Shown: in pieces, positions 1-9,380 of the stretch
Position numbering within the stretch: position 1 is the first letter of the stretch
Layout of the letters: every line of letters starts with the position of its first letter
NCBI RefSeq assembly: GCF_000153725.1
Contig: NZ_DS022276.1
Location: 2,629,893 to 2,693,892 of the forward strand
Source of the DNA: Salipiger bermudensis HTCC2601
GTDB lineage: Bacteria; Pseudomonadota; Alphaproteobacteria; Rhodobacterales; Rhodobacteraceae
Direction: 5' to 3'
DNA length: 64,000 nucleotides
Notes under the pieces: model-generated
The model's input: the letters and a program-made list of their open reading frames with translations, nothing else
What the model was told of the DNA's origin: nothing
The model's database searches: none
Made by a program: the position numbers and the translations under genes

Positions 1-34
1 GCCCCTCCCGCGATCTGTTCGGTCGGCGGACGGC

Positions 35-1069
35 TCAGCGCGCGGCGGCAGCCTCTGCCACGGCGGCGCGGGCGCCTTCGACAAGCGCTTCGCCGTCAAT
101 GCCCTTCGCGGTCACCTCGTCGATCCATTGCTGGACGACTTTCTCGCTGACCGCGTCGAACTTGGCGCCTTCCTCCTCGGAGAGGACGATGCGTTCGACC
201 CCGGCCGCTTCGAGCGCGGCGATGCCCGGCTCTTCGAAGCCTTCCCACAGCGCGCCGATCTCGGCGGCGACATTCATGCCGGAATTGGCGTCGATGACGC
301 CGCGCAGATCCTCGGGCAGGTCATCGTAGATGTCCTGGTTCATCGCCAGCATGAACACCGACGTGCCGAAGCGGTCGCCGTCGGGCAGCTCGGTGGTGGA
401 TTTGTCGAGCTCCTGCAGGCTCAGCGCCGGCACGATCTCGAACGGCGTCAGCGCGCCGTCGACCACGCCCTTGGCCATCGCCTCGGGCAGGGTCGGGACC
501 GGCATCCCCACGGGCTCGGCACCCATGCCGCTGATCACCCATGCGCCGGTGCGGCTGGGGGTGCGCAGCTTGAGGCCCGCGGCATCCTCGAAGCTCCGGA
601 TCGGATCGCCGGCGGAGTGGATCAGGTTGCCGTCATGGCTGTGCATGAACAGGACCTTCACGTCGGTGAAATCCTCGGCAAGCATGTCCATCGAGGCGTT
701 CAGCGCCATCGTGGTGTCGATCGCCGAGCCGGCATGCACCAGCGGCAGTTCGAACACCTCGCTGCGCGGGAAGACGCCCGGGGTATAGCCCAGCAGCGTC
801 CAGACGATGTCGGCTGCGCCGTCGCGGACCTGGCCGTAAAGCTCGTTGGGCTTGCCACCCATCGCCATCGACGGCGCGATCTCGATCGCGATGCGGCCCT
901 CGCTTTCGGTTTCGATCTTCTCGGCCCAGGGTTCGAGCATGTCCTTGTGGGCACTCGAGACCGGCGGCAGGAAGTGGTGCATGATCAGCGTCACATCCTG
1001 TGCGGTGGCAGCGGTGCCCATGGCAGCGGCAAGCGCGGTCGCGCTGATGAGTTTCGAGAATCTGGTCAT
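35..1069 (-). CDS. dctP: TRAP transporter solute-binding protein (DctP family)
   Basis: Periplasmic receptor of a TRAP transporter, which hands organic acids to a DctQM membrane pair. The 344-residue product starts with a Sec signal peptide (residues 1-23, ending ATAQ) and shows the DctP-fold pattern with HHFLPP near the mature N-terminus and a central RTPSRTG segment around the conserved arginine that binds the substrate carboxylate. The start at 1069 is chosen because GGAGGA sits just upstream; an in-frame ATG at 1081 overlaps that ribosome site. The DctQ and DctM partners must lie beyond the left edge if they are linked. The substrate cannot be told from the sequence. Confidence 0.9.
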   Translation of the reverse strand: MTRFSKLISATALAAAMGTAATAQDVTLIMHHFLPPVSSAHKDMLEPWAEKIETESEGRIAIEIAPSMAMGGKPNELYGQVRDGAADIVWTLLGYTPGVFPRSEVFELPLVHAGSAIDTTMALNASMDMLAEDFTDVKVLFMHSHDGNLIHSAGDPIRSFEDAAGLKLRTPSRTGAWVISGMGAEPVGMPVPTLPEAMAKGVVDGALTPFEIVPALSLQELDKSTTELPDGDRFGTSVFMLAMNQDIYDDLPEDLRGVIDANSGMNVAAEIGALWEGFEEPGIAALEAAGVERIVLSEEEGAKFDAVSEKVVQQWIDEVTAKGIDGEALVEGARAAVAEAAAAR

Positions 1070-1396
1070 CCATTCCTCCATCTGGATGGGTTCGCCCGTT
1101 TGAGGCGAATAGTATGTAGGCTTATTATAGCCCGCGAGCGTGTATGAGGGTCAACCTGAATTTTGCGTAGGTCAATGCCATATCCAACACAATGAATGTA
1201 TTGGGTTTCCCGGTTCGTGACCGCTTTTGCTCGGGGATTGTCGCCCCCGAAGCGACGGATGGACCAGATGAAGGGGGCTGCCGAAACGTCTCCTGCTCGC
1301 TTGGCCCGGTCTTGCCGCGGGGCGTGGCACGAGCGTGCTTGTCTGGAACCGCGCGCGCTCTGTGCCGTTGTGAGGCATAGCCAAGGGAGCCTGACG
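1070..1396. other. Divergent intergenic region, no gene seen
   Basis: These 327 bases separate the leftward TRAP receptor from the rightward DUF2252 gene and must hold both promoters. An A+T-rich patch at about 1108-1132 (around AGTATGTAGG and TTATTATAG) is the likely promoter zone for the TRAP gene. Short open frames cross the region but lack ribosome sites and protein-like composition. I found no clear operator palindrome. Confidence 0.4.
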
Positions 1397-2860
1397 ATGA
1401 GCAAGACGACACAAGGCGCGACGCCCAAAAGCCAGAAAAAGACCGCGCCCGCGAAGGCGCGTGCGACCGCCGCCGAACAGGAAGAGGCGATCGCGCCGGT
1501 CAGCAATCTCGAGAGCAGGGTCGAGGCCTATCGCGAACTTTGCGGTGCTTTCGTCAAGTATCCCTGCGTGATGCGCCCTTCGGCGCTGACCGGGTTCGAG
1601 CGGCGCCGGCATGTGCGCGACACCATCGTCGAGGATCACGCGGTGCGTATCGACGAAAAGGCCGAAGGCGCGCGGGAGAAATTCGAGGAGCTGGCCGGGT
1701 CGCTCTACTCGTTCTTCCGGGGCACTTCGCTGCTGTTCCACCGTGACATGCTGGGCGAGGACGAGCGCATGCCGACGGTTCTGGCACTGGGCGATGTGCA
1801 CCCGGAGAACTTCGGCATCATGCCGAACGCCGACAATGTGCCGATCTTCGGGGTGAACGATTTCGACGACGTGCTCTACGCGCCTTTCACATGGGATCTG
1901 AAACGTGGCGCGACGGGCTTTCTCATCGCCTCGGAAGAGATTGGCGGCCACAAGAAGAAGCTGCGCAAGAAGATCACCTGCGAGTTCCTGAAGGGGTATC
2001 GCGAGGGCATCGGCTTTTACGCCCGCCACGACAAGGAGGCGAGCCAGCAGATGCGCGCCGACAACAGCCCCAAGGTCGTGCGGCGGATGTTCAAGAAGGC
2101 CGCCAAGAGCCGCAAGGCATGGCTTTGGGATCGCTATCTGAACGAGACCGGCCGCGGCTTCCCCGCGAATGAAGAACTGACCCCGATCTCATCCCGGATC
2201 GACGAGTTTCAGGGCTATGTGAACGAGGTCGCCAAGCAGAACGGCATCGCGCCGCAGGGCCGCGCCGGTGAGCTCAGGGTCAAGGACGTGTGCATCCGGC
2301 ACGGGCAGGGCACCGCCTCTCTCGGCCTGCCGCGCTATTACTGCCTGATCGAAGGGCCGAGCAAGGATGCCACCGACGACCTGATCGTCGAGTTCAAGCG
2401 CGCCCGCCGCTCAGCGCTGGAGGGGCTGGTGCCCGAGAACGACTTCTTCGCCGGGCGCGAGGGTGATCGCATCACGCATGGGCAAGCCGTGCATCTCGCC
2501 AACGGCGACGTGTTCTACGGCAGCGTCGAGATCGATGGCATGAGCTTCATGTCGCGCGAGCGCGCGCCGTTCCGCGACGACATCGACCTCGACGACCTGT
2601 CCGACAAGAGCTGGAAGCACTATGCCCATGCCTGCGGGCTGGCGCTGGCGCAGGCCCACGCCCGCTCGGACGATGCCGGCGAGCTCGACTACCGCATCGA
2701 GCCGCGCATCCTCGAGGCGATGGCGCCCGACGAGCTGTTCATGGACGACATCCTGTGCTTTGCGCGGTCGGCCGTAAAGCGGCTCAAGACCGATCACCGC
2801 TTCTACAAGCGCGATCTCGCGCTCGGCGCCTTCGACATGTCGCAGAAGCGCTACCGCTGA
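1397..2860 (+). CDS. DUF2252 family protein (kinase-like fold)
   Basis: A 487-residue member of DUF2252, a family whose function is not established but whose core resembles aminoglycoside-phosphotransferase/protein-kinase-like folds. The first 40 residues are a Lys/Ala-rich, probably disordered tail. The core carries GDVHPENFGIM near residue 135 and GVNDFDD about 20 residues later, matching the catalytic-loop His/Asn and metal-binding Asp pattern. ATG at 1397 is preferred: an upstream in-frame extension to 1196 reads as low-complexity non-protein sequence, while the MSKTTQ start follows AAGGGAG. It has no operon partner and lies convergent to the LysR gene. Intact; substrate unknown. Confidence 0.85.
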   Translation: MSKTTQGATPKSQKKTAPAKARATAAEQEEAIAPVSNLESRVEAYRELCGAFVKYPCVMRPSALTGFERRRHVRDTIVEDHAVRIDEKAEGAREKFEELAGSLYSFFRGTSLLFHRDMLGEDERMPTVLALGDVHPENFGIMPNADNVPIFGVNDFDDVLYAPFTWDLKRGATGFLIASEEIGGHKKKLRKKITCEFLKGYREGIGFYARHDKEASQQMRADNSPKVVRRMFKKAAKSRKAWLWDRYLNETGRGFPANEELTPISSRIDEFQGYVNEVAKQNGIAPQGRAGELRVKDVCIRHGQGTASLGLPRYYCLIEGPSKDATDDLIVEFKRARRSALEGLVPENDFFAGREGDRITHGQAVHLANGDVFYGSVEIDGMSFMSRERAPFRDDIDLDDLSDKSWKHYAHACGLALAQAHARSDDAGELDYRIEPRILEAMAPDELFMDDILCFARSAVKRLKTDHRFYKRDLALGAFDMSQKRYR

Positions 2861-2921
2861 AGTCGCGTCGGCTTCCGGCGCAGACGGGCCGTGCTGGGGC
2901 GGGCCGCGATGGGGGTTGTCG

Positions 2922-3950
2922 TCAGGGCCAGTGCCGGTAGCTTGGCGGCAGCATCGCGCTGTCGTAGGTGCGCTCTTCGATCGGGATGCGCCCGATCATC
3001 TCGTCGAGCATCTTCAGCAGGATCTCCTCGGCGCGGTTCTTCACTGCGCGCGGGTTCCAGACCACGTGCACGTCGATGGGCGGCAGATCCTCGTAAGGCG
3101 GGGTCTGCCAGAGCTGGCCATCGGCCACGTCGCGCGCGGCGACGTGCACCGGCAGCGGCCCGATGCCGAGCCCGGCGATGATCATCCGCCGCACCTCCTC
3201 GAGATTGGATGACGTACCGGTGATGCGCTCGCCAAGCAGAGACTGCGCCCGCATCAGGGTCACCGGTTTCAGAACGTCCTGCAGGCGGTCCGTGTCGAAG
3301 CTCACCGTGGTGCAGCCGGCGAGATCGGCCTTGGTCAGCCCTTCGCGCCCGAACAGCGGGTGACGCGGGCCGCAGAACAGGCCGAAGAACTCACGGTAGA
3401 GACGGCGGTATTCCAGCCGCGGGCTGCGGTCGCGCACGAGGCAGACAGCGAAGGACGCGCGCTTGGCCGAGACCTCGGTCAGGGCGCTGGCGCTGGAGAC
3501 CACGTTGATCGACAGGCTCGCCTCCGCGTGCGCCTCGTGGAAATCGGCCAGCAGGCGATCAAAAACCGGGCACACCACGTGGCTGGCCACCGCGATGGTC
3601 ACATGACCGCGCACCGCGTCGGTCATCTCGCGCATGAGGGTCGAGAGGCGCAGGATCGAGCCGTTGATGTCAAGCGCCTCGCGATACAGCAGCTCTCCGG
3701 CTTCGGTCAGGGCGTATTTGCCGGGGCCGCGCTCGATGAGCTTGCGGCCGATCCGATCTTCCAGCCGTTTCAAGGCAGTAGAGACGGAGGGTTGGGTCAG
3801 GCGGAGGCGCTCGGCGGCATCGGTCACCGAGCGCGCCTCGGCCAAGACGACGAAGGTGCGCAGCAGATTCCAGTCGAGCTCACGGGTGATGCGGTCGGGA
3901 TCGTAGGGAGATCCCGGGTCCGGGATGGGATCGCTATCATCGCCTACCAT
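2922..3950 (-). CDS. LysR family transcriptional regulator
   Basis: A 342-residue LysR-type regulator. After an acidic, proline-rich lead of about 25 residues comes the winged HTH (DWNLLRTFVVLAEARS through LTQPSVSTALKRLE), then the two-lobed effector-binding domain. It is transcribed divergently from the polyamine-type ABC operon, the classic LysR layout, so it probably controls that operon in response to a polyamine or a catabolite. The 110-base intergenic space contains an inverted repeat that could be its operator. The inducer is unknown. Confidence 0.9.
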   Translation of the reverse strand: MVGDDSDPIPDPGSPYDPDRITRELDWNLLRTFVVLAEARSVTDAAERLRLTQPSVSTALKRLEDRIGRKLIERGPGKYALTEAGELLYREALDINGSILRLSTLMREMTDAVRGHVTIAVASHVVCPVFDRLLADFHEAHAEASLSINVVSSASALTEVSAKRASFAVCLVRDRSPRLEYRRLYREFFGLFCGPRHPLFGREGLTKADLAGCTTVSFDTDRLQDVLKPVTLMRAQSLLGERITGTSSNLEEVRRMIIAGLGIGPLPVHVAARDVADGQLWQTPPYEDLPPIDVHVVWNPRAVKNRAEEILLKMLDEMIGRIPIEERTYDSAMLPPSYRHWP

Positions 3951-3974
3951 TGATGCCGCCTATATTCACAATTC

Positions 3975-3996
3975 TCATTATCTATTTGCTCAATGA
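3975..3996. promoter_or_regulatory. Candidate LysR operator (inverted repeat)
   Basis: A perfect TCATT-N12-AATGA inverted repeat lies between the divergent LysR gene and the ABC operon, in an A+T-rich stretch suited to overlapping promoters. LysR proteins usually bind a T-N11-A type dyad here. A second small dyad, CACCTT-CCC-AAGGTG at 4001-4015, lies downstream in the likely leader. Assignment rests on position and symmetry only. Confidence 0.4.
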
Positions 3997-4060
3997 AAAT
4001 CACCTTCCCAAGGTGCCGTCAAATCCGAACTGCCTGACCGCAACCTTACGGGACATCCTC

Positions 4061-4927
4061 ATGTCGATCGAAGCCCGAGAACGGCGCCAGCCCTGGATCC
4101 TTCTCTCACCGGCGCTCACCGCGATCACGCTGCTGCTCTTTGTGCCGCTGCTGTTCATCGTGGTCTACAGCTTCTGGCTGCGCACCGCGACGGGGGCGGA
4201 CCAGTCGGGCTTCTTCCTCGACAACTGGCGCGAGGCGCTGAGCGATCCGTTCTACCGCGACATCCTGCTCTTCACCCTGAAGATCGCGGCGATCACCACG
4301 CTGGTCTGCGCCGTCATGGGCTACCCGGCGGCCTATTTCATCGCCCGTTCGCGCGGCAACAAGGCGGTGCTTCTTCTGCTGCTGATGCTGCCCTTCTGGA
4401 TCAGTTACATCATCCGCACGATGAGCTGGATCAACATCCTCGGGGTCTCGGGCGCGCTCAACACCTTCCTGATCTGGACCGGGGTGATCTCGGAGCCGAT
4501 CCAGATGCTCTACAACCAGACGACGGTGATCCTCGGGCTGGTGCATTTCCTGCTGCCTTTCATGATCCTCAACGTCTTCGTCAGCCTCGATGGCATCGAC
4601 GTGACGCTCGAGGACGCCGCCACCTCGCTGGGCGCGACGCGCTGGGAGGCCTTCGTGCAGGTGACCCTGCCGTTGTCTCTGCCGGGCCTCGCCGCCGGTG
4701 GGCTGCTCTGCTTCGTGCTGGCGGCGGGCACCTACATCACGCCGCTGGTGCTGGGTGGGCCCACGGACGCGATGTTCGCCAACCTCGTTTACGAGGCGAT
4801 CATCACTCAGCTCAACTGGCCGTTGGGCTCGGCGCTGAGCCTGATGCTGCTCGCGGTGCTGGGGCTCTTGGTGATGATCTACAACCGCTATCTGGGCATG
4901 GCGCAACTGATGAAGGGGCTGGGCTGA
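4061..4927 (+). CDS. potB: Polyamine-type ABC transporter permease (PotB-like)
   Basis: First membrane subunit of a spermidine/putrescine-type importer, 288 residues with about six membrane spans. The EAA loop that contacts the ATPase is seen as DAATSLGATRWEAF followed by VTLPLSLPG. The ATG at 4061 (MSIEARERRQPW) is preferred over an upstream in-frame extension lacking membrane or signal character. Its stop overlaps the start of the next permease, so both are translationally coupled. The substrate class is inferred from the PotABCD-like set and from an acetylpolyamine deacetylase in the same operon. Confidence 0.9.
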   Translation: MSIEARERRQPWILLSPALTAITLLLFVPLLFIVVYSFWLRTATGADQSGFFLDNWREALSDPFYRDILLFTLKIAAITTLVCAVMGYPAAYFIARSRGNKAVLLLLLMLPFWISYIIRTMSWINILGVSGALNTFLIWTGVISEPIQMLYNQTTVILGLVHFLLPFMILNVFVSLDGIDVTLEDAATSLGATRWEAFVQVTLPLSLPGLAAGGLLCFVLAAGTYITPLVLGGPTDAMFANLVYEAIITQLNWPLGSALSLMLLAVLGLLVMIYNRYLGMAQLMKGLG

Positions 4928-5712
4928 TGGGATGGCACCTGATCCGCGGCTACGCGCTGCTCGTTTATGTGTTCATGTTCCTGCCGGTGGCCGTGGTGGT
5001 GCTGCTGAGCTTCAACGCCTCGCAGTTCGGCAGTTTCCCGATCACCGGCGTCTCGCTGCGCTGGTTCGGCGAGCTGGCGCAGAACGAAGCGATCCTGCGC
5101 GCCTTCCGCACCTCGATCATCCTCGGCCTGCTGACGGCGCTGATCTCGACCACGCTGGGGGTGCTCGCGAGCCTCGCGCTGGTGCGCTACCGGGTCCCGG
5201 GCGAGAACGTCATCTCGACACTGCTGATCGCGCCGATCCTCGTGCCCGAGGTGGTGCTGGCGGTGGCGCTGCTGCTGTTTCTCAACTTCCTCGGCGTGAA
5301 CAAGAGCTTCGGCCTGCTGCTCTTCGGCCATGTCATCTTCACGCTGCCCTTCGTCATCCTCGTGGTGCAGGCGCGGCTGATGGCCATTCGTCGCGATGTC
5401 GAGGAGGCCGCCATGAGCCTCGGCGCCTCGCCGGTGCAGACCTTCTTCCAGATCACCCTGCCGCTGATGCTGCCGGCGGTTCTGGCCGGCGCGCTCTTCG
5501 CCTTCACCATCAGCTTCGACGACATCACCGGCACGCTGTTTTGGAAACCCGGCGGGGTCGAGACCGTGCCGACGCAGATCTTTGCCATGCTGCGCAACTC
5601 GATCTCTCCCGAGATCAATGCGCTGGGCACGGTGATGATCGTGATGACCGTGGGCCTGCCGCTTCTCGGCGCGGCGGCGGCGCGCATCCTTTCAAAGAAG
5701 AGCGGCACCTGA
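4927..5712 (+). CDS. potC: Polyamine-type ABC transporter permease (PotC-like)
   Basis: Second permease of the importer, 261 residues with about six hydrophobic spans. Its EAA motif reads EEAAMSLGASPVQTFF followed by ITLPLMLPA. The start codon overlaps the stop of the PotB-like gene. FTISFDDI near residue 200 is typical of PotC-type subunits. It should pair with the upstream permease to form the channel for the binding protein and ATPase encoded downstream. Confidence 0.92.
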   Translation: MGWHLIRGYALLVYVFMFLPVAVVVLLSFNASQFGSFPITGVSLRWFGELAQNEAILRAFRTSIILGLLTALISTTLGVLASLALVRYRVPGENVISTLLIAPILVPEVVLAVALLLFLNFLGVNKSFGLLLFGHVIFTLPFVILVVQARLMAIRRDVEEAAMSLGASPVQTFFQITLPLMLPAVLAGALFAFTISFDDITGTLFWKPGGVETVPTQIFAMLRNSISPEINALGTVMIVMTVGLPLLGAAAARILSKKSGT

Positions 5713-5749
5713 AGCCGCCTCGCCAACGAGACCCAACAAGGAGAGAGAC

Positions 5750-6895
5750 ATGACGAAGATCGACAACACCACCCGCTACGAACGCCTGCGCGAGCGCTAC
5801 ATGAACGGCGATATCGACCGCAGGTCGTTCCTCGGGCTGATCGGCGCGGCCGGCGCCGCCTACGGGCTGGTGACACCCTACCGCGCCTTGGCGCAGGACG
5901 TGACGCAGGTGCGCTTTGACGGCTGGGGCGGGGTGGTTTCCGAGGCGTTCCGCAAGCACGCCTTCGATCCCTATACCGCCAAGACCGGCATCGAGGTGGT
6001 CGACGGCACCTTCGGCGGCGGCGACGAGTATCTCAGCCGGGTCAAGGCGAGCCAGCCGGGCGAGTACAACATCGCCCACCTGTCGGGGGTGTTCGACTAC
6101 GCGCGCTATGCCGGGCTGGGACTGACCTCGGAGCTCAACGAGGCCAACATCCCCAACCTCGAATACGTCATCAAGAAGCTGGTCGATGTCTACCGCCCGA
6201 TCACCGACGGCAAGATCTCCTGCGTGCCCTACGATTACGGCACCACCGGCATTGCCTATAACCGCAAGTTCATCTCGGACGAAGAGATGCAGGAGAAGGG
6301 CGCCAAGGTCCTCATCGACGAGGCCTACAAGGGCAAGATCGCGGGCTGGGGCGACTGGCGCACGCGGATCTGGTTCGGCGCGCTGCAGACCGGGCAGGAC
6401 CCGAACAACGCCTCCGACATGGACGCCGTCTGGGAGGCGATCCGCGCCCATCGCGACCTGTCGCTGAAATACTGGACCTCGGGCGCCGAGCTGATGTCGC
6501 TGCTGGCCGAGGAAGAGATCTATGTCACCGAGGGCTGGTCTGGCCGGATCTACGCGCTGCAGGAGCAGGGGCACGACATCGGCTACATGGATCCGCCCAA
6601 CGGTTATGGCTGGCAGGAATGCCTCTTCGTGCTCAAGGGCTCGCCGATGGAGGCCTGCGAGGAACTGCTGAACTTCATGCTCGCCCCCGAGACTTCGATC
6701 GCCGTGGCCGAGGGCCAGAACTACCCGCCGGCGCTCGACCCTCAGAAGGTCGAACTCGGCGCCAAGATCCCGACGCTTCCGGCCTTCGATCCGACAGGGA
6801 CGCTCGAGGGGCTGACCTTCGCCGATCCGACCTACTGGAATGGCCACGAGGCGGAGTGGTCGAAGACCTTCGGCCGCGTCCAGAAGGGCTACTGA
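5750..6895 (+). CDS. potD: ABC transporter solute-binding protein (PotD-like), Tat-type signal
   Basis: A 381-residue periplasmic receptor for the PotABC-like importer. The N-terminus has a twin-arginine signal (DRRSFLGLIG, Arg24-Arg25) with cleavage likely after ALAQ near residue 50, so it may be exported folded. The mature part has the PotD/PotF arrangement, for example FDGWGGVV early and VPYDYGTTGIAYN in the hinge region. GGAGAGA precedes the ATG. Downstream, a strong hairpin separates it from the ATPase gene, which may raise receptor mRNA above that of the rest of the operon. Confidence 0.9.
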   Translation: MTKIDNTTRYERLRERYMNGDIDRRSFLGLIGAAGAAYGLVTPYRALAQDVTQVRFDGWGGVVSEAFRKHAFDPYTAKTGIEVVDGTFGGGDEYLSRVKASQPGEYNIAHLSGVFDYARYAGLGLTSELNEANIPNLEYVIKKLVDVYRPITDGKISCVPYDYGTTGIAYNRKFISDEEMQEKGAKVLIDEAYKGKIAGWGDWRTRIWFGALQTGQDPNNASDMDAVWEAIRAHRDLSLKYWTSGAELMSLLAEEEIYVTEGWSGRIYALQEQGHDIGYMDPPNGYGWQECLFVLKGSPMEACEELLNFMLAPETSIAVAEGQNYPPALDPQKVELGAKIPTLPAFDPTGTLEGLTFADPTYWNGHEAEWSKTFGRVQKGY

Positions 6896-6902
6896 GCCAC
6901 CA

Positions 6903-6929
6903 TGGCGGGGGCGAATGCCGCCCCCGCCA
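6903..6929 (+). other. Intercistronic stem-loop after the binding-protein gene
   Basis: A perfect ten-base-pair stem, TGGCGGGGGC (6903-6912) and GCCCCCGCCA (6920-6929), with a seven-base loop. It lies just after the PotD-like stop codon. There is no clean T-run after it, so it looks more like a transcript-stabilising or partial-termination hairpin than a full terminator. Similar hairpins follow two other binding-protein genes in this window. Confidence 0.7.
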
Positions 6930-6960
6930 GCTTGATTTCTCCCACTCAGGACGTCTGCGC

Positions 6961-8046
6961 ATGAGCTCCGTCACCCTCCAAAACGTCGTGAAGCGCTTTC
7001 ACAAGTTCACCGCGGTGCATCAGGTCAATCTCGAGATCCCGGACGGCGCCTTCGTCACGCTGCTGGGGCCGTCGGGTTGCGGCAAGACCACGAACCTGCG
7101 GATGATCGCAGGGCTGCTCGATCCGACCGAGGGCGAGATCCTGATCGGCGGCACGCGGGTCAATGACGTGCCGATCCACAAGCGCAACCTCGGCATCGTG
7201 TTCCAGAACTACGCGTTGTTTCCGCACAAGACCGTGGCCGAGAACGTCGCCTTCGGTCTGAAATACCGCGACGTGCCCAAGGCCGAGATCCCGGCCCGGG
7301 TACAAGCCGCGCTGGAGCTGGTGCAGCTGCCGCATGTGGGCGAGCGCTACCCCAAGGAACTCTCCGGCGGCCAGCAACAGCGCATCGCGCTGGCACGGGC
7401 CATCGTCATCGAGCCCGACGTGCTGCTGCTCGACGAGCCGCTCTCGGCGCTCGACGCCAACCTGCGCGAGGACATGCGGGTCGAGCTCAAGCGCATCCAG
7501 GAACAGATCGGCGTGACCACCGTCTTCGTCACCCACGACCAGTCCGAGGCGCTCGCCATGTCGGACCAGATCGTGGTGATGAGCGCCGGCCGGATCGAGC
7601 AGATGGGCTCGCCCGAGGAGGTCTACAACAATCCCGCCTCCGAGTTCGTGGCGAACTTCCTCGGCGCGTCCAACATGTTGCCCGCCACTTGCACGGCGAA
7701 CGGGCCCGAGGGCGCGACGCTCGACGTGGCACCGTTCGGCGCAGTGGCGATCCCGGCGCACAAGGCCGAGCGGCTGACCGGGCAGGGGCCCGCGCAACTC
7801 GTCCTGAGGGCCGAGAAGCTGCGTGTCCTGCACCCGGGCGAGACCGGGGAAACCATGCTCACCGCGCCGGCGACGGTCGAGGCAGTGGACTACCAGGGCC
7901 AGACCGTCCGCTACTTCCTGCGCCTCGGCGAGCGACAGCTTCAGGCGATCAACATGATCGACGACCGACCATTCGAACAAGGCGCCGAGGTGCGGATCGG
8001 CTTCCGCGCCAAGGATGCCTCGGCCCTTCCCACGGAGGCACAATGA
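6961..8046 (+). CDS. potA: Polyamine-type ABC transporter ATP-binding protein (PotA-like)
   Basis: Cytoplasmic ATPase of the importer, 361 residues. Walker A is GPSGCGKTT (residues 36-44), the signature is LSGGQQQR, Walker B is LLLDEP, and the H-loop Asp-His is VTHDQSEA. The C-terminal hundred residues form the TOBE-type regulatory domain common in PotA. The start at 6961 follows CAGGA spacing after the hairpin; its stop overlaps the ATG of the aminotransferase gene. This overlap ties transport to the downstream catabolic enzymes. Confidence 0.93.
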   Translation: MSSVTLQNVVKRFHKFTAVHQVNLEIPDGAFVTLLGPSGCGKTTNLRMIAGLLDPTEGEILIGGTRVNDVPIHKRNLGIVFQNYALFPHKTVAENVAFGLKYRDVPKAEIPARVQAALELVQLPHVGERYPKELSGGQQQRIALARAIVIEPDVLLLDEPLSALDANLREDMRVELKRIQEQIGVTTVFVTHDQSEALAMSDQIVVMSAGRIEQMGSPEEVYNNPASEFVANFLGASNMLPATCTANGPEGATLDVAPFGAVAIPAHKAERLTGQGPAQLVLRAEKLRVLHPGETGETMLTAPATVEAVDYQGQTVRYFLRLGERQLQAINMIDDRPFEQGAEVRIGFRAKDASALPTEAQ

Positions 8047-9380
8047 GCCACCTCTTCTACCAGGGGCACGGGCGCAAAACCGTGCTCGACCAAGCCCGCG
8101 GCGTCTATATGTGGGACACCGACGGCAAGCGCTACCTCGACGGCTCCTCCGGCGCGATGGTCTGCAATATCGGCCACTCCAACGCCACCGTTCTAGCGGC
8201 GATGCGCGAGCAGATGGAGCGCGCGACCTTCGGCTACCGGCTGCATTTCGAGACCGAGGCCAGCGAGCGCCTTGCTGCCAAGACCGTCGAGAAAATGCCC
8301 GAAGGGCTGAGCCGCGTGTTCTTCGTCTCGGGCGGCTCCGAAGCGATCGAGAGCGCCATGAAGCTCGCCCGGCAATATGCTGTCGCCGTCGGGCAGGGCA
8401 GCCGCTGGAAAGTGATCTCGCGCAGCCCCTCCTATCATGGCTGCACGCTGGGCGCGCTGGCGGTCACCGGCTATCGCTCGCTGACCGAGCCCTTCGCGCC
8501 GATGATGCGCGAGCTGCCAAAGGTGCCGGCGCCGCGCGCCTATCTCGACGGGCTCGACCCGTCCGATCCCGCGACGGGGAAGCACTACGCCGACATGCTC
8601 GAGGCGCAGATCGAGGCCGAGGGGCCCGAGAGCGTGCTCGCTTTCCTGCTCGAGCCGGTGGGCGGCGCGTCGACCGGGGCACTGGTGCCGCCCGAGGGCT
8701 ACATGCAGCGCATCCGCGAGATCTGTGACCGCTACGGCGTCTTGCTGATCATGGACGAGGTGATGACGGGCGCCGGGCGCACCGGTGCCTTTCTGGGCTG
8801 CGAACACTGGAACACAAGGCCCGACATCGTGGTGCTCTCGAAAGGTTTCGCGGCGGGCTACGCGCCTCTGGGCGGCATCGTGGCGCCGGAGTGGATCGTC
8901 GAGCCGGTGCTGGGGCAGGGCGGTTTCGCCCATGGCTTCACCTATGCCGGCAACCCGCTGGCCTGCGCTGCCGGGGCCGCGGTGCTGGACGAGATCGACC
9001 GGCAGGGCCTCGTGGCCAATGCCGCGGCGATGGGCGAGACCCTCCTCGCGCGTCTGCACGCGCTGGCCCAGAAGCACGAGATCATCGGCGATGTCCGGGG
9101 CAAGGGGCTGCTGACCGCCTTCGAGTTCATGGCCGACCCGGTCAGGAAGACGCCGCTGCCGAAAGAGCTGCGCGCCTTCGACCGCTTCGTGCAGATCGCC
9201 TATGACAACGGGCTGATCGTCTATTCCCGCCGCACCCGCGACGGCGTCGAGGGCGACCACATCCTCGTCTGCCCGCCGCTGATCGTGACCGAGACCCATC
9301 TCGACGAGATCGTCGCCGGGCTCGACCTGTCGTTGACGCAGTTCCGGGCCGAGCTGCCCGCTCTGGGCGAGGTGGTCTGA
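8043..9380 (+). CDS. Class III PLP-dependent aminotransferase
   Basis: A 445-residue omega-aminotransferase of the class III (AT-III) family, which moves amino groups from terminal amines such as putrescine, GABA, beta-alanine or related amines. The PLP-binding lysine is Lys267 in VLSKGFAAGYAPLGG, preceded by the cofactor aspartate in IMDEVMTGAGRTG. SGGSEAIESAMK forms the phosphate-binding region. It overlaps the ATPase stop and is followed directly by the cleavage enzyme gene. In this operon it probably deaminates the imported amine or a product of it; the exact substrate is not visible. Confidence 0.9.
   Translation: MSHLFYQGHGRKTVLDQARGVYMWDTDGKRYLDGSSGAMVCNIGHSNATVLAAMREQMERATFGYRLHFETEASERLAAKTVEKMPEGLSRVFFVSGGSEAIESAMKLARQYAVAVGQGSRWKVISRSPSYHGCTLGALAVTGYRSLTEPFAPMMRELPKVPAPRAYLDGLDPSDPATGKHYADMLEAQIEAEGPESVLAFLLEPVGGASTGALVPPEGYMQRIREICDRYGVLLIMDEVMTGAGRTGAFLGCEHWNTRPDIVVLSKGFAAGYAPLGGIVAPEWIVEPVLGQGGFAHGFTYAGNPLACAAGAAVLDEIDRQGLVANAAAMGETLLARLHALAQKHEIIGDVRGKGLLTAFEFMADPVRKTPLPKELRAFDRFVQIAYDNGLIVYSRRTRDGVEGDHILVCPPLIVTETHLDEIVAGLDLSLTQFRAELPALGEVV

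Noticed and set aside
1196-1396. N-terminal extension of the DUF2252 protein.
   Set aside because: The extra 67 residues are not protein-like, and ATG 1397 has a suitable ribosome site. The stretch is more likely the promoter region.
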